A stretch of DNA of 64,000 nucleotides from NCBI GenBank assembly GCA_028751875.1, contig CM054140.1, forward strand, positions 53,147,975 through 53,211,974, read 5' to 3'. This document shows positions 1 to 11,483 of this stretch, in pieces; within the stretch, counting starts at the first letter, position 1; the number at the start of each line of letters is the position of its first letter. The notes below the pieces were generated by a model, which had not been told where the DNA came from, made no database searches, and saw only the letters and a program-made list of their open reading frames with translations. Position numbers and translations under genes: made by a program. This DNA is from Rapana venosa (lineage: Eukaryota > Mollusca > Gastropoda > Neogastropoda > Muricidae).

Positions 1-87
1 TACCACCACCAACAAACAGAAGTACTGATCACTACACAGTGATATAGCGGTCCATACACAGGTATACTGGCATCAGGGAAGGACAGA

Positions 88-270
88 CAATTAGTTGGAA
101 TGGTCACATTACAAGACCCAATGGCCTGGCCACATTTAAAGACCCAAAGGCCTGGCCAAATTTAAAGACTCAATGGCCTGGCTACACCTTTCTCTAGGGT
201 ACAATTGAGGGCAGAAGAGAACCAAGAAGACAAAACAAAATCAGTGGGTAGATAACATTGCAGAATGAAC
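88..270 (+). pseudogene. RTE-like LINE, decayed C-terminal fragment
   Basis: The plus strand carries disconnected pieces of the C-terminal end of an RTE-like reverse transcriptase polyprotein. From about 93 it reads SWNGHITRPNG, matching the W-x-GH-x-TR box of the better-preserved copy at 21.8-22.8 kb. From about 205 it reads EGRREPRRQNKISG, matching that copy's GGRRRGRQNKSW stretch, followed by a stop. The two motifs are separated by a 26-bp triplication and frame changes, so no protein can be made. No catalytic domain survives. The assignment rests on comparison with the copy in this same window; the exact RTE subclade is not determined. Confidence 0.6.
113..190. repeat. 26-bp tandem repeat, 3 copies
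   Basis: Three direct copies begin at 113, 139 and 165. Each starts AAGACYCAAWGG and continues with CCTGGCCA and a TTTA-ending stretch. The repeat lies inside the decayed LINE fragment and probably arose from it after insertion. Confidence 0.8.
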
Positions 271-519
271 AGAGAAACCGTTCATTAAGACCCAGGTCGG
301 GGCATAGTTATATATAAATGGAGGAATTTGGTTCACAGCAGTTCAGTACAGTGCTCCAAAGGCTTTGGAAAGAGATAGGGGAAAGACCATTTTTTACTGT
401 GAAAAATGTCCATCACATGACTTGAATGGTGTGGCCTAGGCCATATGCTGTGTCACTTGTCAATGTAAGTAAAGTGCCTTCATTTCTGTGTTGATATGAG
501 CACGTCACACGAACATCTG
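271..519. other. Unassigned spacer between two LINE remnants
   Basis: Nothing recognisable is seen apart from the tail end of the first LINE remnant. No motif or repeat supports a gene. Confidence 0.4.
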
Positions 520-700
520 GACATGCTAAGTCTGTCCTACAGGGAACAGCACAAGGAGGGAGCGGAAGAGGAAACGATGCAAAGACAACATCAGAGAGTG
601 GACTGGCCTTGAGAGAAACGACGTACTGCGGAAAGCTGAGAACCTCAAAGAGTGACGGAAGCCAGTTACAAAGCTGTTGACCAGACTACGGGATATGTGA
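520..700 (+). pseudogene. RTE-like LINE, second decayed C-terminal fragment
   Basis: A second plus-strand fragment of the same region of an RTE-like polyprotein. It opens with VLQGT followed by a glycine-rich stretch. After a frameshift it reads DNIREWTGLERNDVLRKAEN, which aligns residue by residue with the DNIREWT...ALLRRAED segment near the C terminus of the copy at 21.8-22.8 kb. The tryptophan expected next is replaced by a TGA stop. Because it covers the same protein segment as the fragment at 88-270, the two are probably separate insertions or a duplicated one. Confidence 0.65.
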
Positions 701-1085
701 AGTGAAGGTGAGGATGAGGACGCTTTGAAATGCAATGTTGGGACTGTCTTCATCACTGACAAGCTCCTAGTATAACAACCTGTACATCATAGTAGAAAAC
801 AAAAATCCTCTAATGTTGTTGTGATAATATTAACGCCTCAGTACATATATAACCTATTCAGGGACTGAAACTCCTCTGATGTGGGACCATGGCTGCAAAC
901 AGCCCCAGATCAGCCAAACACGCCCCACGTCTAGTCCATTATCTACCTTCAGCCTCACAGTGGCTCACAGGTGTGACAAGGGTGACAGTGCACATTTTTC
1001 ATAACACTATGATGTTGAACTGAGGAATGGCCAACAGCAGCACCACAGATGGTGAGATAGGAAATATTTAGAATGGTCAACAATA
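701..1085. other. Left flank of the 24-bp satellite, no gene seen
   Basis: Ordinary mixed-composition sequence leading to the satellite edge. No open frame with recognisable protein content is visible. Confidence 0.4.
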
Positions 1086-3429
1086 TTGACAACCTGTACT
1101 ACTGCTGTGGCGTAATAATGTACAGCTGCTGTGCTGTAACATTCTACTACTGTAATACTGCTGTGGTGTAACATTGTACTACTGCTGTGGTGTAACATTG
1201 TACTGCTGCTGTGGTCTAACACTGTACTGCTGCTGTGCTGTAACACTGTACTGCTGCTGTGCTGTAACATTGTACTGCTGCTGTGCTGTAACATTGTACT
1301 GCTGCTGTGGTGTAACATTGTACTGCTGCTGTGGTCTAACACTGTACTGCTGCTGTGCTGTAACACTGTACTGCTGCTGTGCTGTAACATTGTACTGCTG
1401 CTGTGGTGTAACATTGTACTGCTGCTGTGGAGTAACATTGTACTGCTGCTGTGGTGAAATATTGTACTACTGCTGTGGTGTAACACTATACTACTTCTGT
1501 GGTGTAACATTGTACTACTGCTGTGGTGTAACATTGTACTGCTGCTGTACTACTGCTGTGGTGTAACATTGTACTACTGCTGTGGTGTAACATTGTCCTA
1601 CTGCTGTAGTGTAACATTGCAATACTGCTGTGGTGTAACATTGTACTACTGCTGTAGTGTAACATTGCACTACTGCTGTAGTGTAACATTGCACTACTGC
1701 TTTGGTGTAACATTGTACTACGCTGTGGTGTAACATTGTACTACTGCTGTGGTGTAACATTGTACTACTGCTGTGGTGTAACATTGTACTACTGCTGTGG
1801 TGTAACATTGTACTACTGCTGTGGTGTAACATTGTACTGCCTCTGTGGTGTAACACTGTACTACTGCTGTGGTGTAACACTGTACTACTGCTGTGGTGTA
1901 ACATTGTACTGCCTCTGTGGTGTAACACTGTACTACTGCTGTGGTGTAACATTGTACTGCCTCTGTGGTGTAACATTGTACTACTGCTGTAGTGTAACAT
2001 TGTACTACTGCTGTGGAATAACATTGTACTGCTGCTGTGGTGTTACATTGTATTATTACTGTGGTGTAACATTGTACTACTGCTGTGGTGTTACACTGTA
2101 TTATTACTGTGGTGTAACATTGTACTACTGCTGTGATATAACATTGTACTACTGCTGTGGTGTAACATTGTACTACTGATGTGGTATAACATTGTACTAC
2201 TGCTGTGGTGTAACATTGTACTACTGCTGTGGTATAACATTGTACTACTGCTGTGGTGTAACATTGTACTACTGCTGTGGTGTTGCAAAGTACTATTGTG
2301 TAATATTGTACTACCGCAATGGTATAACATTGTACTACTGCTGTGGTGTAACATTGTACTACTGCTGTGGTATAACATTGTACTACTGCTGTGGTGTAAC
2401 ATTGTACTACTGCTGTGGTGTTGCAAAGTACTATTGTGTAATATTGTACTACTGCTGTGGTGTTGCATTGTACTACTGTGTAACATTGTACTACTGCTGT
2501 GGTGTAACATTGTAGTACTGCTGTGGTGTAACATTGTACTACTGCTGTGGTGTAACATTGTACTACTGCTGTGGTGTAACATTGTACGCAGTAGTGCTGT
2601 GGTATAACATTGCACTACTGCTGTGGTGTAACATTGTACTACTGCTGTGGTGTAACATTGTCCTACTGCTGGAGTGTAACATTGCACTACTGCTGTCCTA
2701 CTGCTGTGGAATAACATTGTACTACTGCTGTGGTGTAGCATTGTACTACTGCTGTGTGGTTACATTGTCCTACTGCTGTGGTGTAACATTCTACTACTGA
2801 TGTGGAATCACATTGTCCTATTGCTGTGGTGTTACATTGTAAAACTGCTGTGATGTAACATTGTACTACTGCTGTGGTGTAACATTGTACTACTGCTGTG
2901 GTGTAACACTGTACTACTGCTGTGGTGTAACATTGTACTACTGCTGTGGTGTAACATTGTACTACTGCTGTGGTGTAACATTCTACTACTGCTGTTGTGT
3001 AACACTGTACTACTGCTGTAGTGTAACATTGCACAACTGCTGTGGTGTAACATTGTACTACTGCTGTGGTGTAACATTGTCCTACTGCTGTAGTGTAACA
3101 TCGCACTACTGCTGTGGTGTAACATTGTACTACTGCTGTGGTGTAACATTGTACTACTGCTGTGGTGTAACATTGTACTACTGCTGTGGTGTAACATTGT
3201 ACTACTGCTGTGGTGTAACATTGTACTACTGCTGTGGTGTAACATTGTACTACTGCTGTGGTGTTGCATTGTACTACTGTGTAACATTGTACTACTGCTG
3301 TGGTGTAACATTGTACTACTGCTGTGGTGTAACATTGTACTACTGCTGTGGTGTAACATTGTACTACTGCTGTGGTGTAACATTGTACTACTGCTGTGGT
3401 GTAAACACTCTTGTAAAATTGCACTGCGT

Positions 3430-5965
3430 GTGTTAACTTGATATTGCTGTGGGTAACATTTACTACGCTGTGGTGTAACATTGTACTACTGCTGTGGTGT
3501 AACATTGTACTTACTGCTGTGGTGTAACATTGTACTACTGCTGTGGATAACATTGTACTGCTGTGGTAACATTGTACTACTGCTGTGGTGTAACATTGTA
3601 CTACTGCTGTGGTGTAACATTGTATACTGTTCATTGATCTGCTGTGGTGTAACATTGTACTACTGCTGTGGTGTAACACTGTACTACTGCTGTGGTGTAA
3701 CATTGTACTACTGCTGTGGTGTAACATTGTACTACTGCTGTGGTGTAACATTGTACTACTGCTGTGTGTAACATGTATACTGCTGTGGTGTAACATTGTA
3801 CTCTGCTGTGGTGTAACATTGTACTACTGCTGTGGTGTAACATTGTACTACGCTGAGTGTTGAATACCGTTGAACTTGCTGCTATGGAATTAACATTGTA
3901 CTGCTGCTGTGGTGTAACATGACTACTGCTGTGGTGTAACATTGTATGCTAGTGTACTTGCATGCTGTGGTAACATTGTACTACTGCTGTGGTGTAACAT
4001 TGTACTGCCTGTGGTGTAACATTGTACTACTGCTGTGGTGTAACATGTACTACTGCTGTGGTGTAACATTGTACTACTGCTGTAGGTGTAACACTGTACT
4101 AACTGCTGTGGTGTAACATTGTACTACTGCTGTGGTGTAACATGTAACATGCTGTAGTGTAACACTGTACTGCTGGTGTAATCATTGTACTGCTGCTTGG
4201 AATAACATGTATGACCTGGGTGTCATGATGGGTGATAACATTGTACTCTGCTAGTGGTGTAACACTGCACTACTGCTGTGGTGTAACATTGTACTGCTCT
4301 GTGGTGTAACACTTGTACACTGCTGTGGTGTAACATTGTACTACTGCTGTGTGTAACATGTATACTGCTGTGTGTAACATTGTATACTGCTGTGGTGTAA
4401 CATGTATACTGCTGTGGTGTAACATTGTACTACTGCTGTGGTGTAACATTGTACTACTGCTGTGTGTAACACTGATACTGCTGTGGTGTAACATTGTACT
4501 ACTGCTGTGGTGTAACACTGTATAACTGCTGTGGTGTAAAACCTTTTATGTACTCTGCTGTGTGATAACATTTGCACTGCTGCTGATTGAATAACATTGT
4601 TACTACTGCTGTGTGTAACATTGTACTACTGCTGTGGTGTAACACTGTATACTGCTGTGGTGTAACATTGTACTGCCTCTGTGGTGTAACATTGTACACT
4701 GCTGTGGTGTAACATTGTACTACTGCTGTGGTGTAACATTGTACTACTGCTGTAGTGTAACACTGTATAACTGCTGTGGTGTAACATTGTACTGCTGCTG
4801 TGGTGTAACATTGTACTACTGCTGTGGTGTAACATTGTACTACTGCTGTGGTGTAACATTGTACTGCTGCTGTAGTGTAACATTGTACTACTGCTGTGGT
4901 GTAACATGTATTACTGCTGTGGTGTAACATTGTACTGCTCTGTGGTGTAACATTGTACTACTGCTGTGTGTAACATTGTATACTGCTGTGGTGTAACATT
5001 GTACTACTGCTGTCTGATACGGTGTAACATTGTACTACTGCTGTGGTGTAACACTGTACTACTGCTGTGGTGTAACATTGTACTACTAGCTGCTGGTTAA
5101 ACATTGTGTATACTACTGTGTGTGTAACATTGTACTGCTGTGGTGTAACATTGTATACTGCTGTAGTGTAAACTTGTACATTACTGCTGTGTGTAACATG
5201 CTGTACTACTGCTGTGGTGTAACATTGTACTACTGCTGTGGTGTAACACTGTACTACTGCTGTGGTGTAACACTGTACTACTGCTGTGGTGTAACATTGT
5301 ACTGCTCTGTGGTGTAACATGTACTACTGCTGTGGTGTAACATTGTACTACTGCTGTGGTGTAACATTGTACTCGTCTGTGGTGTAACACTGTACTACTG
5401 CTGTGGTGAAACACTGTACTACTGCTGTGGTGTAACATGTATACTGCTGTGGTGTACCTGTACTACTGCTGTGTGAACATTGTGTACTCTACTGCTGTGG
5501 TGTAACACTGTACTACTGCTGTGGATAACATTGTACTACTGCTGTGGTGTAACATTGTATACTTCTGTGGTGTAACATTGTACTACTGCTTGTGGTGTTT
5601 ACATGTATATTACTGTGGTGTAACATTGTACTACTGCTGTGTTAACATTGTACTACTGCTGTGGTGTAACATTGTACTACTGCTGTGGTATTACATTGTA
5701 CTACTGCTGTGGTGTAACATTGTACTACTGCTGTGTTACTTGTTATGGGTGTAACATTGTACTACTGCTGTGGTAACATTGTACTACTGCTGTGGTGTAA
5801 CATTGTACTACTGCTGTGGTGTAACATTGTACTACTGCTGTGGTGTAACATTGTACTACTGCTGTGGTGTAACATTGTACTACTGCTGTGGTGTAAATTG
5901 TACTACGCGTGTGTACATTGTACTACTGCGTGTGTAACATTGTACTACTGCTGTGTGTTGCATTG
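3430..5965. repeat. Indel-rich central block of the satellite
   Basis: In this block many monomers differ from the 24-bp length by one to a few bases, so the period slips constantly. The sequence on both sides keeps exact 24-bp phase over kilobases. Base substitutions are not correspondingly increased. This pattern resembles uncorrected long-read error in a region short reads could not polish, but a genuinely older block is not excluded. Confidence 0.6.
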
Positions 5966-7149
5966 TACTACTGTGTAACATTGTACTACTGCTGTGGTGT
6001 AACATTGTAGTACTGCTGTGGTGTAACATTGTACTACTGCTGTGGTGTAACATTGTACTACTGCTGTGGTATAACATTGTACTACTGCTGTGGTGTAACA
6101 TTGTACTACTGCTGTGGTATAACATTGTACTACTGCTGTGGAATAACATTGTACTACTGCTGTGGTGTAACATTGTACTACTGCTGTGGTATAACATTGT
6201 ACTACTGCTGTGGTGTAACATTGTACTACTGCTGTCCTTCTGCTGTGGAATAACATTGTACTACTGCTGTGGTGTAACATTGTACTACTGCTGTGGTATA
6301 ACATTGCACTACTGCTGTGGTATAACATTGCACTACTGCTGTGGTGTAACATTGTACTACTGCTGTGGTGTAACATTGACCTACTGCTGGAGTGTAACAT
6401 TGCACTACTGCTGTCCTTCTGCTGTGGAATAACATTGTACTACTGCTGTGGTGTAGCATTGTACTACTGCTGTGTGGTTACATTGTCCTACTGCTGTGGT
6501 GTAACATTGTACTACTGATGTGGAATCACATTGTCCTATTGCTGTGGTGTTACATTGTACTACTGCTGTGATGTAACATTGTACTACTGCTGTGGTGTAA
6601 CATTGTACTACTGCTGTGGTGTAACATTGTACTGCTGCTGTGGTGTAACATTGTACTACTGCTGTGGTGTAACATTGTACTACTGCTGTGGTGTAACACT
6701 GTACTACTGCTGTGGTGTAACATTGTAGTACTGCTGTGGTGTAACAATGCCCTACTGCTGTGGTGTAACATTGTAGTACTGCTGTTGTGTAACACTGTAC
6801 TACTGCTGTAGTGTAACATTGCACTACTGCTGTGGTGTAACATTGTACTACTGCTGTGGTGTAACATTGTCTTACTGCTGTAGTGTAGCATCGCACTACT
6901 GCTGTGGTGTAACATTGTACTACTGCTATGGTGTAACATTGTATTACTGCTGTGGTGTAACATTGTACTACTGCTGTGATGTAACATTGTACTACTGCTG
7001 TAGTGTAACATTGTACTACTGCTGTGGTGTAACATTGTATTACTGCTGTGGTGTAACATTGTACTGCCTCTGTGGTGTAACACTATACTACTGCTGTGGT
7101 GTAACATTGTACTACTGCTGTGGTGTAACATTGTACTGCTGCTGTGGTG

Positions 7150-7810
7150 TAACATTGTACTGCTGATGTGGAATAACGTTGCACTGCTGCTATGGAATAA
7201 CATTGTACTGCTGCTGTGGTGTAACACTGCACTACTGCTGTGGTGTAACATTGTAGTACTGCTGTGGTGTAACACTGTACTACTGCTGTGGTGTAACATT
7301 GTACTGCCTCAGTGGTGTAACATTGTACTACTGCTGTGGTGTAACATATTACTACTGCTGTGGTGTAACATTGTACTACTGCTGTAGTGTAACACTGTAT
7401 AACTGCTGTGGTGTAACATTGTACTACTGCTGTGGTGTAACACTGTATAACTGCTGTGGTGTAACATTGTACTGCTGATGTGGAATAACGTTGCACTGCT
7501 GCTATGGAATAACATTGTACTGCTGCTGTGGTGTAACATTGTAGTACTGCTGTGGTGTAACACTGTACTACTGCTGTGGTGTAACATTGTACTGCCTCTG
7601 TGGTGTAACATTGTACTACTGCTGTGGTGTAACATTGTACTACTGCTGTGGTGTAACATTGTACTACTGCTGTAGTGTAACACTGTATAACTGCTGTGGT
7701 GTAACATTGTACTACTGCTGTGGTGTAACACTGTATAACTGCTGTGGTGTAACATTGTACTGCTGATGTGGAATAACGTTGCACTGCTGCTATGGAATAA
7801 CATTGTTCTG
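7150..7810. repeat. Higher-order repeat in the satellite, 12-13 monomers
   Basis: A distinctive run of variant monomers (TGATGTGGAATAACG, then GCTATGGAATAACATTG) recurs at about 7166, 7478 and 7766. The spacings of 312 and 288 bp equal 13 and 12 monomers. This shows local amplification of a multi-monomer block. Confidence 0.8.
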
Positions 7811-9202
7811 CTGCTGTGGTGTAACATTGTACTACTGCTGTGGTGTAACACTGTATTACTGCTGTGGTGTAACATTGTACTGCCTCTGTGGTGTAACATT
7901 GTACAACTGCTGTGGTGTAACATTGCACTACTGCTGTGGTGTAACATTGTACTACTGCTGTAGTGTAACACTGTATAACTGCTGTGGTGTAACATTGTAC
8001 TACTGCTGTGGTGTAACATTGTACTACTGTTGTGGTGTAACATTGTACTACTGCTGTGGTGTAACATTGTACTGCTGCTGTAGTGTAACATTGTACTACT
8101 GTTGTGATGTAACATTGTATTACTGCTGTGGTGTAACATTGTACTGCCTCTGTGGTGTAACATTGTACTACTGCTGTAGTGTAACATTGTATTACTGCTG
8201 CGGTGTAACATTGTACTACTGTTGTAGTGTAACATTGTACTACTGCTGTGGTGTAACACTGTACTACTGCTGTGGTGTAACATTGTACTACTGCTGTAGT
8301 GTAACACTGTACTACTGCTGTGGTGTAACATTGTATTACTGCTGTAGTGTAACATAGTATTACTGCTGTAGTGTAACACTGTACTACTGCTGTGGTGTAA
8401 CATTGTACTGCTCCTGTGGTGTAACACTGTACTACTGCTGTGGTGTAACACTGTACTACTGCTGTGGTGTAACATTGTACTGCCTCTGTGGTGTAACACT
8501 GTACTACTGCTGTGGTGTAACACTGTACTACTGCTGCGGTGTAACATTATACTGCCTCTGTGGTGTAACATTGTACTACTGCTGTGGTGTAATACTGTAC
8601 TACTGCTGTGGAATAACATTGTACTGCTGCTGTGGAATAACATTGTACTGCTGCTGTGGAATAACATTGTACTACTGTTGTGGTGTTACATTGTATTATT
8701 ACTGTGGTGTAACATTGTACTACTGCTGTGGTGTTACATTGTATTATTACTGTGGTGTAACATTGTACTACTGCTGTGATATAACATTGTACTACTGCTG
8801 TGGTGTAACATTGTACTACTGCTGTGGTGTAACATTGTACTATTGCTGTGGTGTAACATTGTACTACTGCTGTGGTGTAACATTGTACTACTGCTGTGGT
8901 GTAACATTGTACTACTGCTGTGGTGTAACATTGTACTGCTGCTGTGGTGTAATATTGTACTACTGCTGTGGTGTAACACTATACTACTGCTGTGGTGTAA
9001 CATTGTACTACTGCTGTGGTGTAACATTGTACTACTGCTGTGGTGTAACATTGTACTATTGCTGTGGTGTAACATTGTACTACTGCTGTGGTGTAACATT
9101 GTACTACTGCTGTGGTGTAACATTGTACTACTGCTGTGGTGTAACATTTTACTACTGCTGTGGTGTAACATTTTCAACCTGTAGTACTGCTGTGGTGTAA
9201 TG

Positions 9203-9246
9203 TTTGTTGTGTGTGTGTGCGCGCGCGTGCGCGCGTGCGCGTGTGA
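9203..9246. repeat. Alternating GT/GC tract
   Basis: Alternating purine-pyrimidine sequence directly abuts the right end of the satellite. It is a candidate Z-DNA tract. Confidence 0.7.
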
Positions 9247-9324
9247 CACAGAGAGAGGAGTATGATTTGAACTATTTTCCCTTTTACTCAAAAATATTGT
9301 TGTATGCTAGATCGATTGAGCTAG

Positions 9325-9420
9325 ATCTAGTGTGACAGGGAGGTAATTAGATTATCTCCCATGCAATCAGGACGTCGTGTTTTTAAATCGGGACACACCT
9401 GTGAATTGCCTGACACTATT
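9325..9420 (-). repeat. Dispersed repeat, partner of 34421-34515
   Basis: On the minus strand this reads GCAATTCACAGGTGTGTCCC, later CATGGGAGATAATCTA, then a TCACACT motif. It matches the plus strand at 34.4-34.5 kb over about 90 bases. A near-perfect palindrome lies inside at 9338-9360 (arms GGGAGGTAAT and ATTATCTCCC, one mismatch). The family is not identified. Confidence 0.55.
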
Positions 9421-10139
9421 TTTAGGTAGCGATAGTTTGTCAAGTTCGTCACCACAATTCATGTATCGCCTTCAATGTGCTGAAGACCGTTAAATTTTGA
9501 AATGTTGTCTTTCCTTGAGTCTTCAGTTGCTCTGTACCTTGGTTTCTTTCTACTATCTCAGCATAATGACACCTTGTCAAGCTGTACAGTTGATGAGATG
9601 TATGAGCCTGAACTACTAGTTTATGACTTTGTATTACTGGTGTAGTGTGACATTGTCAGACTTATTATAATACCAACTACCTCAGGCTCTGACTGGTGAA
9701 TCTCAAAGTAAACTTTTTTTCTGTATAGCCAATATCAAGAAGTTGTTCGGCTTCACAAGATTCCGTATTAAGACTTGCTTGCTGCGTGTGCCTTATGTTT
9801 TTTTTTGTCCAATTTTGAATACTTATCGTTGTTCGACTACTCTACTTTCGAAAATAGTATGTAAACAGTTTTTGTGGTTTTATGTTTAGGAATGGGCAAG
9901 CATTTTAACAGCTGTGTGAGTAAAAATGTACTGTTATCATTTGGAAATAACAATACACACGCCTGTATAACTGCAACAGTTTTAGTTTTCAGTTCCCCCT
10001 GTAAGATGTGTTAATGTGTGTGGAACATTCCATACTCTGTGTACTATGCCACATCTGGCAGCAGATCAGAGGATTGATAGACACACGCGATGCACAGCTC
10101 TGGTAAAGCCTCAAGTGCCTGCTGAGGCGTTTTCATATC
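9421..10139. other. Unique AT-rich sequence, one stray satellite monomer
   Basis: No gene or dispersed repeat is recognised here apart from the isolated monomer at 9629-9657. Confidence 0.4.
9629..9657 (+). repeat. Isolated diverged monomer of the 24-bp satellite
   Basis: The sequence TTGTATTACTGGTGTAGTG followed by TGACATTGTC closely follows the satellite variant TTGTATTACTGCTGTAGTG followed by TAACATTGTA. It lies about 420 bases outside the array edge. It may be a founder or an ejected monomer. Confidence 0.5.
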
Positions 10140-10435
10140 AAGACAACCCTCCAAATTTTTAATACACTGTGAAAAAAAGGAATACGTGATAAAAAGTATT
10201 TAACCTGCATTATTTGATTGTCTGCCTGTCGGAACGAACAGGGAGGGGTAAGGCATTGGCAATTCATGGTCATAAAAAAATCCACACTCTTAATCAACCA
10301 GAAGCCGTCAAGATTTAATCCCAGGACCCAAGACACCGGGACAATTGATGTTAGAATCCGAAACCTCACCTACCCATATCGTTGTCACAGTGGCGTAGCG
10401 CATGTGGAATATCCCGCAGGGTGTGACACGTGACA
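10140..10435 (-). mobile_element. Candidate degenerate SINE
   Basis: The minus strand has a B-box-like GGTTTCGGATTCTAA near 10365. It is followed by GTGTGGATTTTTT and later by a segment reading AGACAATCAAATAATGCAGG then TTAAATA. The order resembles a tRNA-derived SINE with a conserved body known to me from molluscan repeats. It is heavily diverged, and the match is from memory of family style, so treat it as tentative. Confidence 0.35.
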
Positions 10436-10906
10436 GCAAAACTGAACACTGACAAACCTCAATACAGAACTTAGTTCAATGGCCGTGCAAGGTGAGGCTA
10501 GGACAGGAATGTTAGTCATGTCCCCACAGTGAAAATCAGTCAGCATGTGCATGACAAGAGGAGAAGGGGGGTGGGCAGGCAGTAAGGCACTTCAAGGAAG
10601 CACGATGTCTGGGCTGCCGGTATGGCGACATGTTGGAAAACACTCGTGCACGCGTCTTTTCATCCACAGTGTACTGGCTGTACTACACTGATTCCCAGGT
10701 GTGAGGGAGAAGACAAGAGTATATAATTCTTTTTTTATATATAATTGCCCAGAGACGCCTAACAAACATAGACAAGGGAAGCAACAACGCACATAGCTTC
10801 CTTGCAGTATTGAGCACTCAGTTATATCCCTTTTTGTCGACTTGCTTTCAATTTAGCGATGAATATTTTCTTTTTCTTTTTTCCCTTTTTAAAGTTTTGT
10901 CCAGTG
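10436..10906. other. Unassigned sequence
   Basis: No motif, repeat or credible coding frame seen. Confidence 0.35.
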
Positions 10907-10943
10907 TGTGTGTGTGTGTTGTGTGGAGGGGGAATGAAGACGC

Positions 10944-10982
<39 letters not shown>

Positions 10983-11077
10983 TGTCTGTCTGTCTGTCTG
11001 TGTGAGAATGCACATGCGTAGCATACCCATGCCTAATCTGTTTGTAGAAATTTCACTCAGAGAGAGAGAGAGAGATA

Positions 11078-11108
<31 letters not shown>
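10907..11108. repeat. (GT)n, (TCTG)n, (GA)n and a 29-base G tract
   Basis: GT runs at 10907-10980 pass into TCTG repeats to about 11000. A GA run then leads into an uninterrupted G tract at 11080-11108. Confidence 0.9.
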
Positions 11109-11111
<3 letters not shown>

Positions 11112-11276
11112 GCAAAAAGACAGACATATTCCAATTCCAACATCTGTTCATAAATGCCATGGGCCCTTAGAAAGGGACTGTACAAGACAATACATAATTA
11201 TTCTCTTCGCCTTTTAAACGCTTCCTTTGATAATATGCTCGTACCGAGGGTCCATATATGAATTCACGCAAATCAT

Positions 11277-11362
11277 CTTCACACACACACACACACACAC
11301 CACACACACTCACACACACACTCACACACACACACCACACACACTCACACACACACACACAC
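11277..11362. repeat. (CA)n microsatellite with CACT interruptions
   Basis: A run of CA dinucleotides broken by ACT steps ends exactly where the LINE 3' tail begins. Confidence 0.9.
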
Positions 11363-11432
11363 GAGCGCTTTGATTTGTTGCTTTACAAGATTCAGCGCTA
11401 TATAAATTCCATACATTATTATTATTATTATT
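11362..11432 (+). mobile_element. Isolated 3' tail of an L2/CR1-like LINE
   Basis: Two AGCGCT palindromes (11364-11369 and 11394-11399) flank TTGATTTGTTGCTTTACAAG. They are followed by ATATAAATTCCATA and an (ATT)n tail. The same block ends the coding LINE copies at 17.5 and 42.2 kb. No reverse transcriptase sequence precedes it here, so this is a severely 5'-truncated insertion or a SINE using the same tail. Confidence 0.7.
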
Positions 11433-11475
11433 GCACACGCACGCACGCACGCACGCACGCACGTACACACAGACA
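11433..11475. repeat. (CGCA)n microsatellite
   Basis: Tandem CGCA units follow directly after the LINE tail. Confidence 0.85.
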
Positions 11476-11483
11476 CACAAGAT

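Larger units (their letters stand above)
1086..9210. repeat. 24-bp satellite array, about 8.1 kb
   Basis: A continuous head-to-tail array with a 24-bp unit made of the halves TGTAACATTGTA and CTACTGCTGTGG, about 330-340 units by length. Common variants are CACTG for CATTG, TGC or TGCCTC for TAC, TATAAC or GAATAAC for TGTAAC, and TAG for TAC in the middle of the unit. Because 24 is a multiple of three, four of the six frames stay open and give artefactual 8-residue repeats (VTLYYCCG and NIVLLLWC on plus; HSSSTMLH and TAVVQCYT on minus). There is no signal peptide, non-repeat domain, or splice or start context. I therefore call it satellite DNA, not a repetitive structural protein. Confidence 0.95.

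Noticed and set aside
1086..9210. A CRISPR array
   Set aside because: The repeats are head to tail with no unique spacers, and the sequence is from an animal genome.
1007..9291. Dozens of cysteine/tyrosine-rich or histidine/serine-rich repeat proteins across the 24-bp array, up to 452 codons
   Set aside because: They exist in four frames at once because the unit is a multiple of three. They have no unique domain, no signal peptide and no start context.
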